Below, piece after piece: positions 49,249 through 56,377 of a stretch of 64,000 bases of DNA. Both the position numbers and the translations under genes were made by a program. This stretch comes from Isoptericola cucumis (lineage in GTDB: Bacteria > Actinomycetota > Actinomycetes > Actinomycetales > Cellulomonadaceae), in assembly GCF_014635665.1 (NCBI RefSeq), contig NZ_BMDG01000012.1, forward strand, positions 62,001-126,000. Reading direction: 5' to 3'. Under the pieces are notes generated by a model. That model saw nothing but the letters and a program-made list of their open reading frames with translations, ran no database searches and was not told the DNA's origin. How positions within the stretch are numbered: the first letter of the stretch is position 1; each line of letters opens with the position of its first letter.

Positions 49249-50712
49249 ATGAGCTCCTCCTCCCCACCCGCCGGGCAGACGAACGCCCGCGCCCTGGCCG
49301 TCATGGTCGTGCTGGGCTTCAGCAGCCTGTGCGCCGCCCTGATGCAGTCGCTGGTCATCCCGATCCAGAGCGAGCTGCCCGAGCTGCTGCACACCTCCGC
49401 GAGCAACGCCTCGTGGGTAGTCACCGCCACCCTGCTCGGCGGCGCCGTCGCGATGCCCGTCACCGGCCGCCTGGCCGACATGTACGGCAAGAAGCCGGTC
49501 ATGGTCGTCTCCGGCGCCGTCCTCGTGGTCGGGTCGCTCGTCTGCGCGGTCTCCGACAGCGTCGGACCCGTCGTGGTCGGCCGCGTCCTGCAGGGCATCG
49601 CGATGGGCTACATCCCGGTCGCCATCAGCATGGTGCGCGAGCTCGCGCCGGCGCACCTGCGCAACACCGCCGTCGCGGGCATCAGCGCCACGCTCGGCGT
49701 CGGCGGCGCCCTCGGGCTGCCGCTCGCGGCCTGGATCGCCCAGGACTACGACTGGCACGTCCTGTTCTGGGTCTCCACCGTCCTCGCCGTCGTCATGGCC
49801 GCCCTGACCCTCGTCGTCGTGCCGCACGTGCGCGACGCGCACCCCGGCCGGTTCGACGCCGTGGGCGCCCTCGGCCTCGCCGTCGGCCTCGTCGGCGTGC
49901 TGGTCGGCGTCTCCAAGGGCAACGACTGGGGCTGGGCCTCCGCGAGCACCCTCGCGACGATCGGGGGCGGCGTCGTCGTCCTGCTCCTGTGGGGCTGGTA
50001 CGAGCTGCGCCACTCCGACCCGCTCGTCGACCTGCGCACCAGCGCCCGCAAGCCGGTGCTGTTCACCAACATCGCCGCCCTGCTGATCGGCTTCGGCATG
50101 ATGGCGCAGTCCATCGTCGTGCCGCAGCTGCTGCAGATGCCGGAGGCCACCGGCTACGGGCTCGGCCAGACGATCCTGCAGGCCGGCCTGTGGATGGCGC
50201 CCGGCGGCCTGATGATGATGCTCTTCACGCCGATCTCCTCGCGCATGCTGACCCGGCTCGGCGGCCGCACCACGCTCTGCGTCGGCGCCGGCGTGCTCGC
50301 GCTCGGTTACGTCGTCGCGGTGTTCATGACCGACGCTCCCTGGCAGCTCATGGTCGCGTCGTGCGTGGCCTCGGCCGGTGTCGGCATCGGCTACGCCGCG
50401 ATGCCCACGCTCATCCTCACCAACGTCCCGGCCTCCGAGTCGGCGGCGAGCGTCGGTCTGAACAGCCTCATGCGCTCGATGGGCACCACCGTGGCCGGCG
50501 CCGTCATGGCGATGATCCTCACCAGCCAGACCGTCGTCCTCGCGCCGGGCACGCCCGAGATCCCCGCCCAGGGCGCGTTCACGCTCTGCTTCGCGGTCGG
50601 CGCCGTCGCGGCGGCGGTGGGCGCGCTGATCGTGCTGCTCGTGCCCCGGCAGCGCACGGGCGACGACGACCGGGCCGAGGCCCACGACGACGAGCCCGCG
50701 CTGGTCGGCTGA
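49249..50712 (+). CDS. MFS multidrug exporter (DHA2/EmrB-like)
   Basis: 487-residue transporter with about 14 helices. It shows the MFS motif GRLADMYGKKPV between helices 2 and 3 and the drug-antiporter motif GGALGLPLAAWIA in helix 5. Predicted to extrude toxic compounds or metabolites with protons. GAAGG lies just before the ATG at close spacing. Control by the divergent MarR repressor is expected. Acidic C-terminal tail DDDRAEAHDDEP. Confidence 0.9.
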   Translation: MSSSSPPAGQTNARALAVMVVLGFSSLCAALMQSLVIPIQSELPELLHTSASNASWVVTATLLGGAVAMPVTGRLADMYGKKPVMVVSGAVLVVGSLVCAVSDSVGPVVVGRVLQGIAMGYIPVAISMVRELAPAHLRNTAVAGISATLGVGGALGLPLAAWIAQDYDWHVLFWVSTVLAVVMAALTLVVVPHVRDAHPGRFDAVGALGLAVGLVGVLVGVSKGNDWGWASASTLATIGGGVVVLLLWGWYELRHSDPLVDLRTSARKPVLFTNIAALLIGFGMMAQSIVVPQLLQMPEATGYGLGQTILQAGLWMAPGGLMMMLFTPISSRMLTRLGGRTTLCVGAGVLALGYVVAVFMTDAPWQLMVASCVASAGVGIGYAAMPTLILTNVPASESAASVGLNSLMRSMGTTVAGAVMAMILTSQTVVLAPGTPEIPAQGAFTLCFAVGAVAAAVGALIVLLVPRQRTGDDDRAEAHDDEPALVG

Positions 50713-50733
50713 GGCGGAGGCCGAGGCCGGGCG

Positions 50734-51753
50734 CTACATCGCCGCCACGCCCAGCATCGTCGCCAGGACCGCGGCGACGAGGATCCCCGCCGCCGCCACG
50801 ACGTGCACCGTCGGGCGGCGGCGGAGGACCGCGACGAACTCGCGCAGGTAGGCGCTGGGGAAGAAGTAGCCCGCCGTCGGGGCGCCCACGGCGTGCACGT
50901 CGAGGCCCAGGTCCATCGCCTCGAGCGCGGCCCGCGGCGCGTGGTAGTTGTTCGTCGCCACGAGGTAGGGGGCCGGCACGCCGTGCTCCGCGAGCAGCGC
51001 CACGCCGTAGGTGAGGTTCTCCCGCGTGGTGCGCGCCCGGTCCTCCACCAGCACCAGCTCGCGCGACACCCCGTGCTCGACCAGCCAGTCCCCCATGGCG
51101 GCGCCCTCGGGGCGGTCCTCGTCGCGGCCCTGCCCGCCCGACGGGACGATCGGGACCAGCCGGCCGCCGGCGCTCAGGCGCGCGGCGGCCGCCGTCGCCG
51201 TCGTGAGCCGGGCCGCGAGCAGCGGCGGGACCCGCCCGGCCACCACCCTGGACCCCAGCACGATCACGCCGTTCGCCGGCGCTGCGGCCACGTAGCGGCG
51301 GTACAACAGCGTCTGCGCGACGAAGCCCAGGAACGTGAACCCGAGCCAGGCCGTGCCCATCAGCACCGCCACCGCCAGGCCCCACGTCCACGCCGCGCGC
51401 AGCACGACCGGCGCCACCACGACGAAGGGCGCGACCAGCATGGCCAGCCCCGCGAGCAGCGACAGCAGGTTGGCGGGCGTGCGCCGCTCGCGGCGCACCA
51501 TCGTGAGGCCGTTGACCACGAGGAAGACCGGCAGGGCGAGCAGCCCCAGGACCAGGCCGAGGAACAGCACGAAGCTGGCCCACGACATCACGGCCGGGCC
51601 GCCGGGCGTGAGCATGACGACCTGCCCCAGCAGCGCCACCGCCGTGTACAGGACGGCGATCAGCAGGAAGCCGTTGCGCAGCCGACGGCGGTCGGCGCGC
51701 AGCGAGGCGCGGAGCCACACCACCCACAGGCCGCACACCACGGCGGACGTCAC
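50734..51753 (-). CDS. YdcF-like (DUF218) membrane protein
   Basis: 339-residue protein. Residues about 1-155 span four to five membrane helices; residues about 160-330 form a DUF218/YdcF-like Rossmann domain with GVIVLGSRVVAGRVPPLLAARL, VPSGGQGRDEDRPEGAAMGDWLV, VEDRARTTRENLTYG and YLVATNNYHAPRAAL, then a last helix at the C-terminus. This architecture belongs to the ElyC/SanA/YdcF superfamily, linked to envelope and peptidoglycan homeostasis, enzymatic activity unknown. The GTG at 51753 begins the first helix; no ATG/GTG lies further upstream in frame before a stop. Confidence 0.85.
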   Translation of the reverse strand: MTSAVVCGLWVVWLRASLRADRRRLRNGFLLIAVLYTAVALLGQVVMLTPGGPAVMSWASFVLFLGLVLGLLALPVFLVVNGLTMVRRERRTPANLLSLLAGLAMLVAPFVVVAPVVLRAAWTWGLAVAVLMGTAWLGFTFLGFVAQTLLYRRYVAAAPANGVIVLGSRVVAGRVPPLLAARLTTATAAAARLSAGGRLVPIVPSGGQGRDEDRPEGAAMGDWLVEHGVSRELVLVEDRARTTRENLTYGVALLAEHGVPAPYLVATNNYHAPRAALEAMDLGLDVHAVGAPTAGYFFPSAYLREFVAVLRRRPTVHVVAAAGILVAAVLATMLGVAAM

Positions 51754-51884
51754 GACGGAGCCGACGGTCGCGGTGACGTCGGCGTTCAGGGCGCGATCCG
51801 CGCGTCGTGCGCGACCATGCAGGACCTCCGGGGCTCAGGGACGGGTGCGGCAGCACCGACCCTACGGCCGGACGCCGCGGAAAA

Positions 51885-51902
51885 TAGCGTGGGCACGCCC
51901 AC
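51885..51902 (+). promoter_or_regulatory. -10 element TAGCGT with adjoining GTGGGC/GCCCAC dyad
   Basis: TAGCGT (51885-51890) in a locally AT-rich AAAATAGCGT and the dyad GTGGGC-AC-GCCCAC (51889-51902) lie 35 bases before the VOC gene at 51925. The dyad would cover the transcription start, so it may be an operator or a small hairpin. Confidence 0.4.
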
Positions 51903-51924
51903 CACGACGTGCTCAGATGCCTGC

Positions 51925-52344
51925 ATGACCTCACGCATCTCGCACACCTCGTTCGACGCCCGCGACGCCTACGCGCAGTCCCAGTTCTGGGCCGCCGTGC
52001 TCGGCTACACCGGAGTGCCGGGCGAGCCCGACGAGCCGGGCGACGAGGAGTGCATGATCGTGCCCCCGGCCGGCCACGAGGCCCCGGCCGAGAGCCACGG
52101 GCACCTGTTGTTCATCGAGGTGCCCGAGCCCAAGGAGCTGAAGAACCGCGTGCACCTCGACCTGCGGCCCACGGACCGGACGCAGGCCGAGGAGGTCGAG
52201 CGGCTGCTGGCCCTCGGCGCGACGCAGGTCGCCGACCGGCGGAGCCCCGACGGCACCGGCGGGTGGGTGGTGCTGGCCGACCCCGAGGGCAACGAGTTCT
52301 GCATCCTGCGCAGCGATGGCGAGCGGGCCGCGCTGCGCGCCTGA
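51925..52344 (+). CDS. VOC family (glyoxalase-like) protein
   Basis: 139-residue VOC protein of the 4a-hydroxytetrahydrobiopterin-dehydratase-like / glyoxalase_6 type: FDARDAYAQSQFWAAVLGYTGVPG, HLLFIEVPEPKELKNRVHLDLRP and ending VVLADPEGNEFCILRS. Such small actinobacterial proteins are mostly uncharacterised; several confer tolerance to ring-containing drugs in related families. ATG 51925 begins at the family start. Convergent with the MFS gene that ends at 52361. Confidence 0.88.
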   Translation: MTSRISHTSFDARDAYAQSQFWAAVLGYTGVPGEPDEPGDEECMIVPPAGHEAPAESHGHLLFIEVPEPKELKNRVHLDLRPTDRTQAEEVERLLALGATQVADRRSPDGTGGWVVLADPEGNEFCILRSDGERAALRA

Positions 52345-52360
52345 CGGCCCGGGCCGGCGC

Positions 52361-53584
52361 CTACCGGCCGGCGTCGGCCCCGGCGCCCGCGGCGACGTCG
52401 TCGTCAGCCGGCGCGGCCGGTCGCGGCGACGCGGCCCGCGCGGCGAACGCCGCCACGACGAGCAGCGCGACGACGACGAGCATGGCGGGCCGCAGCCCGA
52501 GGTGCTCGCCCAGGAACCCGAGCAGCGGCGGGCCGACGAGGAACGCGAGGTAGCCGCTGGTGGCGACGGCGCTGACGCGCTCGTCGCCGCGCTCCGGGTC
52601 GTCGCCGGCCGCGGAGATCGCGACCGGGAAGCCGAGCGAGGCGCCCAGGCCCCACAGGACGACGGCGGCCCCCGCCACGACCGGGCCGGACGCGAACACC
52701 ACGGCCAGGACGCCGACGATCGCGCACACGGCGCTCACCGACAGCACCGCGGCGCGGCCGAACCGCGCGACGACCGGCCCGCCGGAGAACCGGCCCACCG
52801 TCATCGCCGCGGCGAACCCGGCGTAGACCAGCGACCCGTGGGTGGCGGACATCCCGTGCCCGTCCACCATGAGCAGCGGCAGCCAGTCGTTGGCGGCGCC
52901 CTCGGCGAACGCCATCGCCAGCACGACGACGCCGATGAGCAGCAGGCGGGGGTGGCGCCACACGCTCGGCCGGTGCCCGACCGCGCCGGCGGCGGCGGGC
53001 GCCACCCGGGCCTGTCGCCCGGTGCCGGCGGGGAGCCCTGGCAGCGCCCAGGCCGCGAGCGCCGCCATGACGACCGCCATCGCGAGCAGGTGCCACACCA
53101 CCGGGAAGTCGGCGGCGGTGAGCGCGATCCCCACGAGGGCACCGATCACCGTGCCGAGGCTGAAGCTGCCGTGCAGCGCGGGCAGCACCGGGCGGCCGGT
53201 GCGGGACTCGAGGGCCGCGCCCTCGATGTTGAGCCCGATCTCGCCCAGGCCGCCGCCCACGCCGAAGAGGAGCAGGCCGGCGAACACCGCGGCGGCGAGC
53301 CCGACCCCCGCGGCCAGGCCGACCACGACGACGCCGGCGACGATCAGCAGCGTGCCGACGACGACGACGGGCCGCGCGCCGTGGCGCCGCACGAGGGGCC
53401 CCGCGGACATCACGCCCGCCATCGACCCGACGGACAGCCCGAACAGGACCATGCCCATGCCCGCCGTCGACGCGTCCACGGCGTCGCGCACGGCCGGCGT
53501 GCGGGTCACCCAGGACGACATCCCCAGGCCGACCAGCAGCGTGAGGGCGAAGAGCGACAGGCGGCTGCGGAGCTGTTCGGGCAT
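52361..53584 (-). CDS. MFS transporter
   Basis: 407-residue permease with 12 helices, related to the YbjJ/FucP-like MFS proteins (ALTLLVGLGMSSWVTRTPAVRDAVDAS; GLLLFGVGGGLGEIGLNIEGAALE; AEGAANDWLPLLMVDGHGMSATHGSLVYAGFAAAMTVGRF). Substrate unknown, perhaps a sugar or drug. ATG 53584 is chosen since it starts the first helix and stands 7 bases after TACGCT, fitting a leaderless promoter. It follows the TetR gene by 83 bases on the same strand but has its own control region. Confidence 0.88.
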   Translation of the reverse strand: MPEQLRSRLSLFALTLLVGLGMSSWVTRTPAVRDAVDASTAGMGMVLFGLSVGSMAGVMSAGPLVRRHGARPVVVVGTLLIVAGVVVVGLAAGVGLAAAVFAGLLLFGVGGGLGEIGLNIEGAALESRTGRPVLPALHGSFSLGTVIGALVGIALTAADFPVVWHLLAMAVVMAALAAWALPGLPAGTGRQARVAPAAAGAVGHRPSVWRHPRLLLIGVVVLAMAFAEGAANDWLPLLMVDGHGMSATHGSLVYAGFAAAMTVGRFSGGPVVARFGRAAVLSVSAVCAIVGVLAVVFASGPVVAGAAVVLWGLGASLGFPVAISAAGDDPERGDERVSAVATSGYLAFLVGPPLLGFLGEHLGLRPAMLVVVALLVVAAFAARAASPRPAAPADDDVAAGAGADAGR

Positions 53585-53591
53585 GCGGACG

Positions 53592-53621
53592 AGCGTACAC
53601 ACTGCGTCGTAACGATTCGAC
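53592..53621 (-). promoter_or_regulatory. Leaderless promoter and dyad of the MFS gene at 52361
   Basis: On the minus strand TACGCT (53597-53592) lies 7 bases before the ATG. The imperfect palindrome GTCGTAACGATTCGAC (53606-53621) sits just upstream, about where a -35 box and repressor would bind. The neighbouring TetR protein is one candidate ligand. Confidence 0.45.
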
Positions 53622-53667
53622 CGCATTCCGGCCGGGCGCGCCCGAGGGCGAGGCACCCTGCCGGGCG

Positions 53668-54264
53668 TCAGCCCGGGTCGGCCGTGACGCGCTCGACGGC
53701 GTCGACGACGAGCGCCGTGTCGTACCCCGCGCCGCCGCCCGGCGGGTCCTGCGGCGTGTCCAGGGCCCGGTGGATGGTGAGCCCCTCGATGAGCGCGTCC
53801 ACCAGGCGGGCCGTCGTCGGGTCGAAGTGCCGCTCCAGCGCGTGGCGGGAGCGCGCCATCCACGCGTTGGTGATGTCGCGGAACGCGGGCTCGCGCGCGG
53901 CCAGCGTGTACAGCTCGTGGGTGAGGACGAGGTCGCGCCGGCTCGTCACGACGTCCGACGTGATCATCGCGACGACCGCCCGCCGCGCCTCGCCGACGTC
54001 CGCCGCCTCGGACATCCGCCGCTCGAACCGGTCGCTCACCGTGCGCGCGTAGCGCGTGAACGCCTCCCGCAGCAGCTCGTCCATCCCGGTGAAGTGGTAG
54101 GTCATGGAACCCAGGGGCACGTCCGCCGCCTCGGCGACGCGGCGGTGCGAGGTGCCGCTCACCCCGTTCGCGACGACGACGTCGAGGCAGGCGTCGATGA
54201 TCCGGTCGCGCCGGCCGGGGTCGGTGCGGCGCGTGCGGCGGCGCGGCGCGGGCCCGTCAGCCAT
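53668..54264 (-). CDS. TetR family regulator
   Basis: 198-residue repressor with the TetR helix-turn-helix (RDRIIDACLDVVVANGVSGTSHRRVAEAADVPLGSMTYHFTGMDELL, about residues 19-63) and an unknown ligand domain. It overlaps the upstream acetyltransferase gene by 8 bases, so both share a promoter with a 32-bp palindrome, and it is followed by an MFS gene. Control of both the operon and the transporter is plausible. Confidence 0.9.
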   Translation of the reverse strand: MADGPAPRRRTRRTDPGRRDRIIDACLDVVVANGVSGTSHRRVAEAADVPLGSMTYHFTGMDELLREAFTRYARTVSDRFERRMSEAADVGEARRAVVAMITSDVVTSRRDLVLTHELYTLAAREPAFRDITNAWMARSRHALERHFDPTTARLVDALIEGLTIHRALDTPQDPPGGGAGYDTALVVDAVERVTADPG

Positions 54265-54880
54265 CGGTCCCCCCGGCCTCCGCGCGCCCGGCGTCGTCGC
54301 CGATCGACCTGACCACGCGGGCGGGGTTGCCGACCGCCACGACGTTCGCCGGGACGTCCCGCGTCACGACCGCGCCCGCCCCGATCACCGTGTTGTCCCC
54401 GATGGTGACGCCCGGGCAGACGATCACCCCGCCGCCCAGCCAGACGTTGTCGCCCAGCGTGATGGGCAGCGCGGCCTCCAGCTTGTCCCGGCGCGGGCCG
54501 GGCTCGACGGGGTGCGTCGGCGTGAGGAGCTGGACGTTCGGGCCGATCTGGCAGTCCTCGCCGATCGTGATGGGCGCGACGTCCAGCGCGGTGAGGTGGT
54601 AGTTGACGAACGTGCGGGCGCCGACGTGGAGGTTCTCCCCGTAGTCCACGTACAGCGGCGCGCGGACGACGGCGCCCTCCCCCAGCGTGCCCAGCAGGTC
54701 GGCGAGCACCGCCCCGGCCTTCTCGGGGTCGAGCGGGGCGGTGCGGGCGTACTCGCCCTGCAGGCGCATCGCCCGCCGGGCCCGCCGCTCGATCTCGGGG
54801 TCGTCGGCGATGTACAGGTCGCCCGCGAGCATGCGCTCGTGGTTCGTGCGCAGGTCGCCGGCGAAGTGGTCGGTCGTCAT
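54257..54880 (-). CDS. Sugar O-acetyltransferase (maltose/galactoside acetyltransferase type)
   Basis: 207-residue left-handed beta-helix acetyltransferase. N-terminal mac domain NHERMLAGDLYIADDPEIERRARRAMRLQGEYART, hexapeptide repeats, catalytic histidine in LLTPTHPVEPGPRRDKLEAALPITLGDNVWLGGGV, and C-terminal GNPARVVR. It would move acetyl from acetyl-CoA onto a sugar hydroxyl, a detoxification or modification step. ATG 54880 lies 7 bases after TACCAT, so it is probably leaderless. First gene of the operon with tetR. Confidence 0.92.
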   Translation of the reverse strand: MTTDHFAGDLRTNHERMLAGDLYIADDPEIERRARRAMRLQGEYARTAPLDPEKAGAVLADLLGTLGEGAVVRAPLYVDYGENLHVGARTFVNYHLTALDVAPITIGEDCQIGPNVQLLTPTHPVEPGPRRDKLEAALPITLGDNVWLGGGVIVCPGVTIGDNTVIGAGAVVTRDVPANVVAVGNPARVVRSIGDDAGRAEAGGTDG

Positions 54881-54887
54881 GCGGGCG

Positions 54888-54925
54888 ATGGTAGCCCGGC
54901 TGCGTACGACCGTACGCAGCCGGGC
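54888..54925 (-). promoter_or_regulatory. 32-bp perfect palindrome abutting a leaderless -10 element
   Basis: Arms GCCCGGCTGCGTACG (54894-54908) and CGTACGCAGCCGGGC (54911-54925) are exact complements around a 2-base spacer. On the minus strand TACCAT (54893-54888) follows at once, 7 bases before the acetyltransferase ATG, so a bound TetR dimer would occlude the promoter. The stem also starts 7 bases beyond the stop of the isomerase-like gene and may terminate that operon. Confidence 0.7.
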
Positions 54926-54931
54926 GCGGCG

Positions 54932-56377
54932 TCACACCGTGCGGAACGGCACCCCCAGCAGGTCGGCGGCCGCGCGCAGGTCGCCCGCGCGATGGCCGAG
55001 CGCGAGGGACCAGTGGTGACCGACCCCGGTCGCCGACCACGCGTCGACCCACTCGCCCGGGTCGCGGCCGAAGTCGACCCGGCTCGTCGTGTTCCCGATC
55101 TCGAGCAGCGGCCCCGGCACGACGGCGCCCTCGGAGACGACGAACGACAGGCCGCCGTCGGCGTCCTGCCCCACGCCGAGCAGCGTGACGGGCCCGGGCC
55201 GCACGTCGAGCTCCACCGACACGCCCCAGCCGCGCTTGCCGTGGTAGACGCCGAGGCCGCGCAGCAGCGGCCGGCCGGCGGAGTTCCCGAGGTGCGCCGG
55301 CCCGTCGTGACCCATCTCGACCACGTCGTCGTCGAAGTTCAGCGCCTGGATCTCGCAGAAGGAGCCGCCCGCCCCGGCGACGTCGGTGACGAGCTGTGCC
55401 ACCGTGGTGCGCAGCTCGTACTCCCCGGTGGTCGGGACGCCCCGGCCGGTGAGGAGCGTGGCGCCGAGGATCATCCCCGCCGCCAGCCGCTCGTGCAGCT
55501 CGCCGTCGAGGCCGCGGTGGTAGTAGGCGAGCGTGTCGAGCCCGAAGTCGTCCACGAGCCGGTCGAGGCCGACCGAGACCCGGGCGCCCCACGCGAAGTC
55601 GTCCTCCGCCACCGAGCCGTCCACGTGGAAGATCTCGCGGGCGAGGGCCGTCCGCTCCCGCACCTCCTCGTCCGTCACCTGCTCGACGCGGGACCGCAGG
55701 TCGTCGAGCTCCAGCACCTCCACGTGCGACCCGAAGGTGGCCGGGAGCAGCGTGAGGTCGGTCGAGACGTCGAGCATGCCCGGGTACAGGTGGCCCATGA
55801 GCCCGTGCCGGGCGTGCCGCAGCGCGCCGCGCACCCGCGCCCCGGCGACCCACCGCTCGATGCGGCGCCACGCGGCGTCCTGCTCCAGCCAGCCCGAGAC
55901 GGAGCGGAACGGGATCCCGGCGCGCCGGAAGACGTTCCCCAGCTCCGGCACCGGGCACTGCCCGCAGTAGGCGAGCCAGTCGCCCGTGTCGGTCTCGGCG
56001 TGGTTCATCCGCGCGGTGGGCTGCAGGTCGACCACCAGCACCGGCGCCCCGGACCGCTGCGCGATCGGCAGCACCATCGAGGACGTCAGGTAGGTCGCCA
56101 GGAACAGCACGATGACGTCGCAGTCGGCCTGCCGCAGCCGCTCGGCCGCCGCCGCGCCCTCCTGGGCGTCGGAGACGAACCCGACGTCCGTCACCTCGGC
56201 GTCCATCCCACGGAAGCGCTCGGAGACGTACCGCGCCGACTCCTGCAGCCGCGGCAGCAGACCCGGGAACTGCGGCCAGTAGGTCCCGAGGCCGCCGGCC
56301 ACCAGGCCGATCTTCACCCGGCGGCGGACGGTGCGGGGCAGGAGGTCCTGCGGCGCAGGGTGCAGGTCGGTCATCAT
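54932..56377 (-). CDS. L-fucose/L-arabinose isomerase-like protein
   Basis: 481-residue protein of the fucose/arabinose isomerase superfamily. It shows KIGLVAGGLGTYWPQFPGLLPRLQ, a Rossmann-like N-terminal domain with VIVLFLATYLTSSMVLPIAQRS and VDLQPTARMNHAETDTGDWLAYCGQ, and a C-terminal part with FCEIQALNFDDDVVEMGHDGPAHL, where E and H residues suit Mn2+ binding. It probably isomerises a pentose or 6-deoxyhexose aldose to the ketose. Its ATG overlaps the stop of the glycosidase gene (ATGA), so it acts downstream of that enzyme; a second ATG at 56374 has slightly better spacing to AAGGGGA. Last gene of the operon. Confidence 0.82.
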   Translation of the reverse strand: MMTDLHPAPQDLLPRTVRRRVKIGLVAGGLGTYWPQFPGLLPRLQESARYVSERFRGMDAEVTDVGFVSDAQEGAAAAERLRQADCDVIVLFLATYLTSSMVLPIAQRSGAPVLVVDLQPTARMNHAETDTGDWLAYCGQCPVPELGNVFRRAGIPFRSVSGWLEQDAAWRRIERWVAGARVRGALRHARHGLMGHLYPGMLDVSTDLTLLPATFGSHVEVLELDDLRSRVEQVTDEEVRERTALAREIFHVDGSVAEDDFAWGARVSVGLDRLVDDFGLDTLAYYHRGLDGELHERLAAGMILGATLLTGRGVPTTGEYELRTTVAQLVTDVAGAGGSFCEIQALNFDDDVVEMGHDGPAHLGNSAGRPLLRGLGVYHGKRGWGVSVELDVRPGPVTLLGVGQDADGGLSFVVSEGAVVPGPLLEIGNTTSRVDFGRDPGEWVDAWSATGVGHHWSLALGHRAGDLRAAADLLGVPFRTV

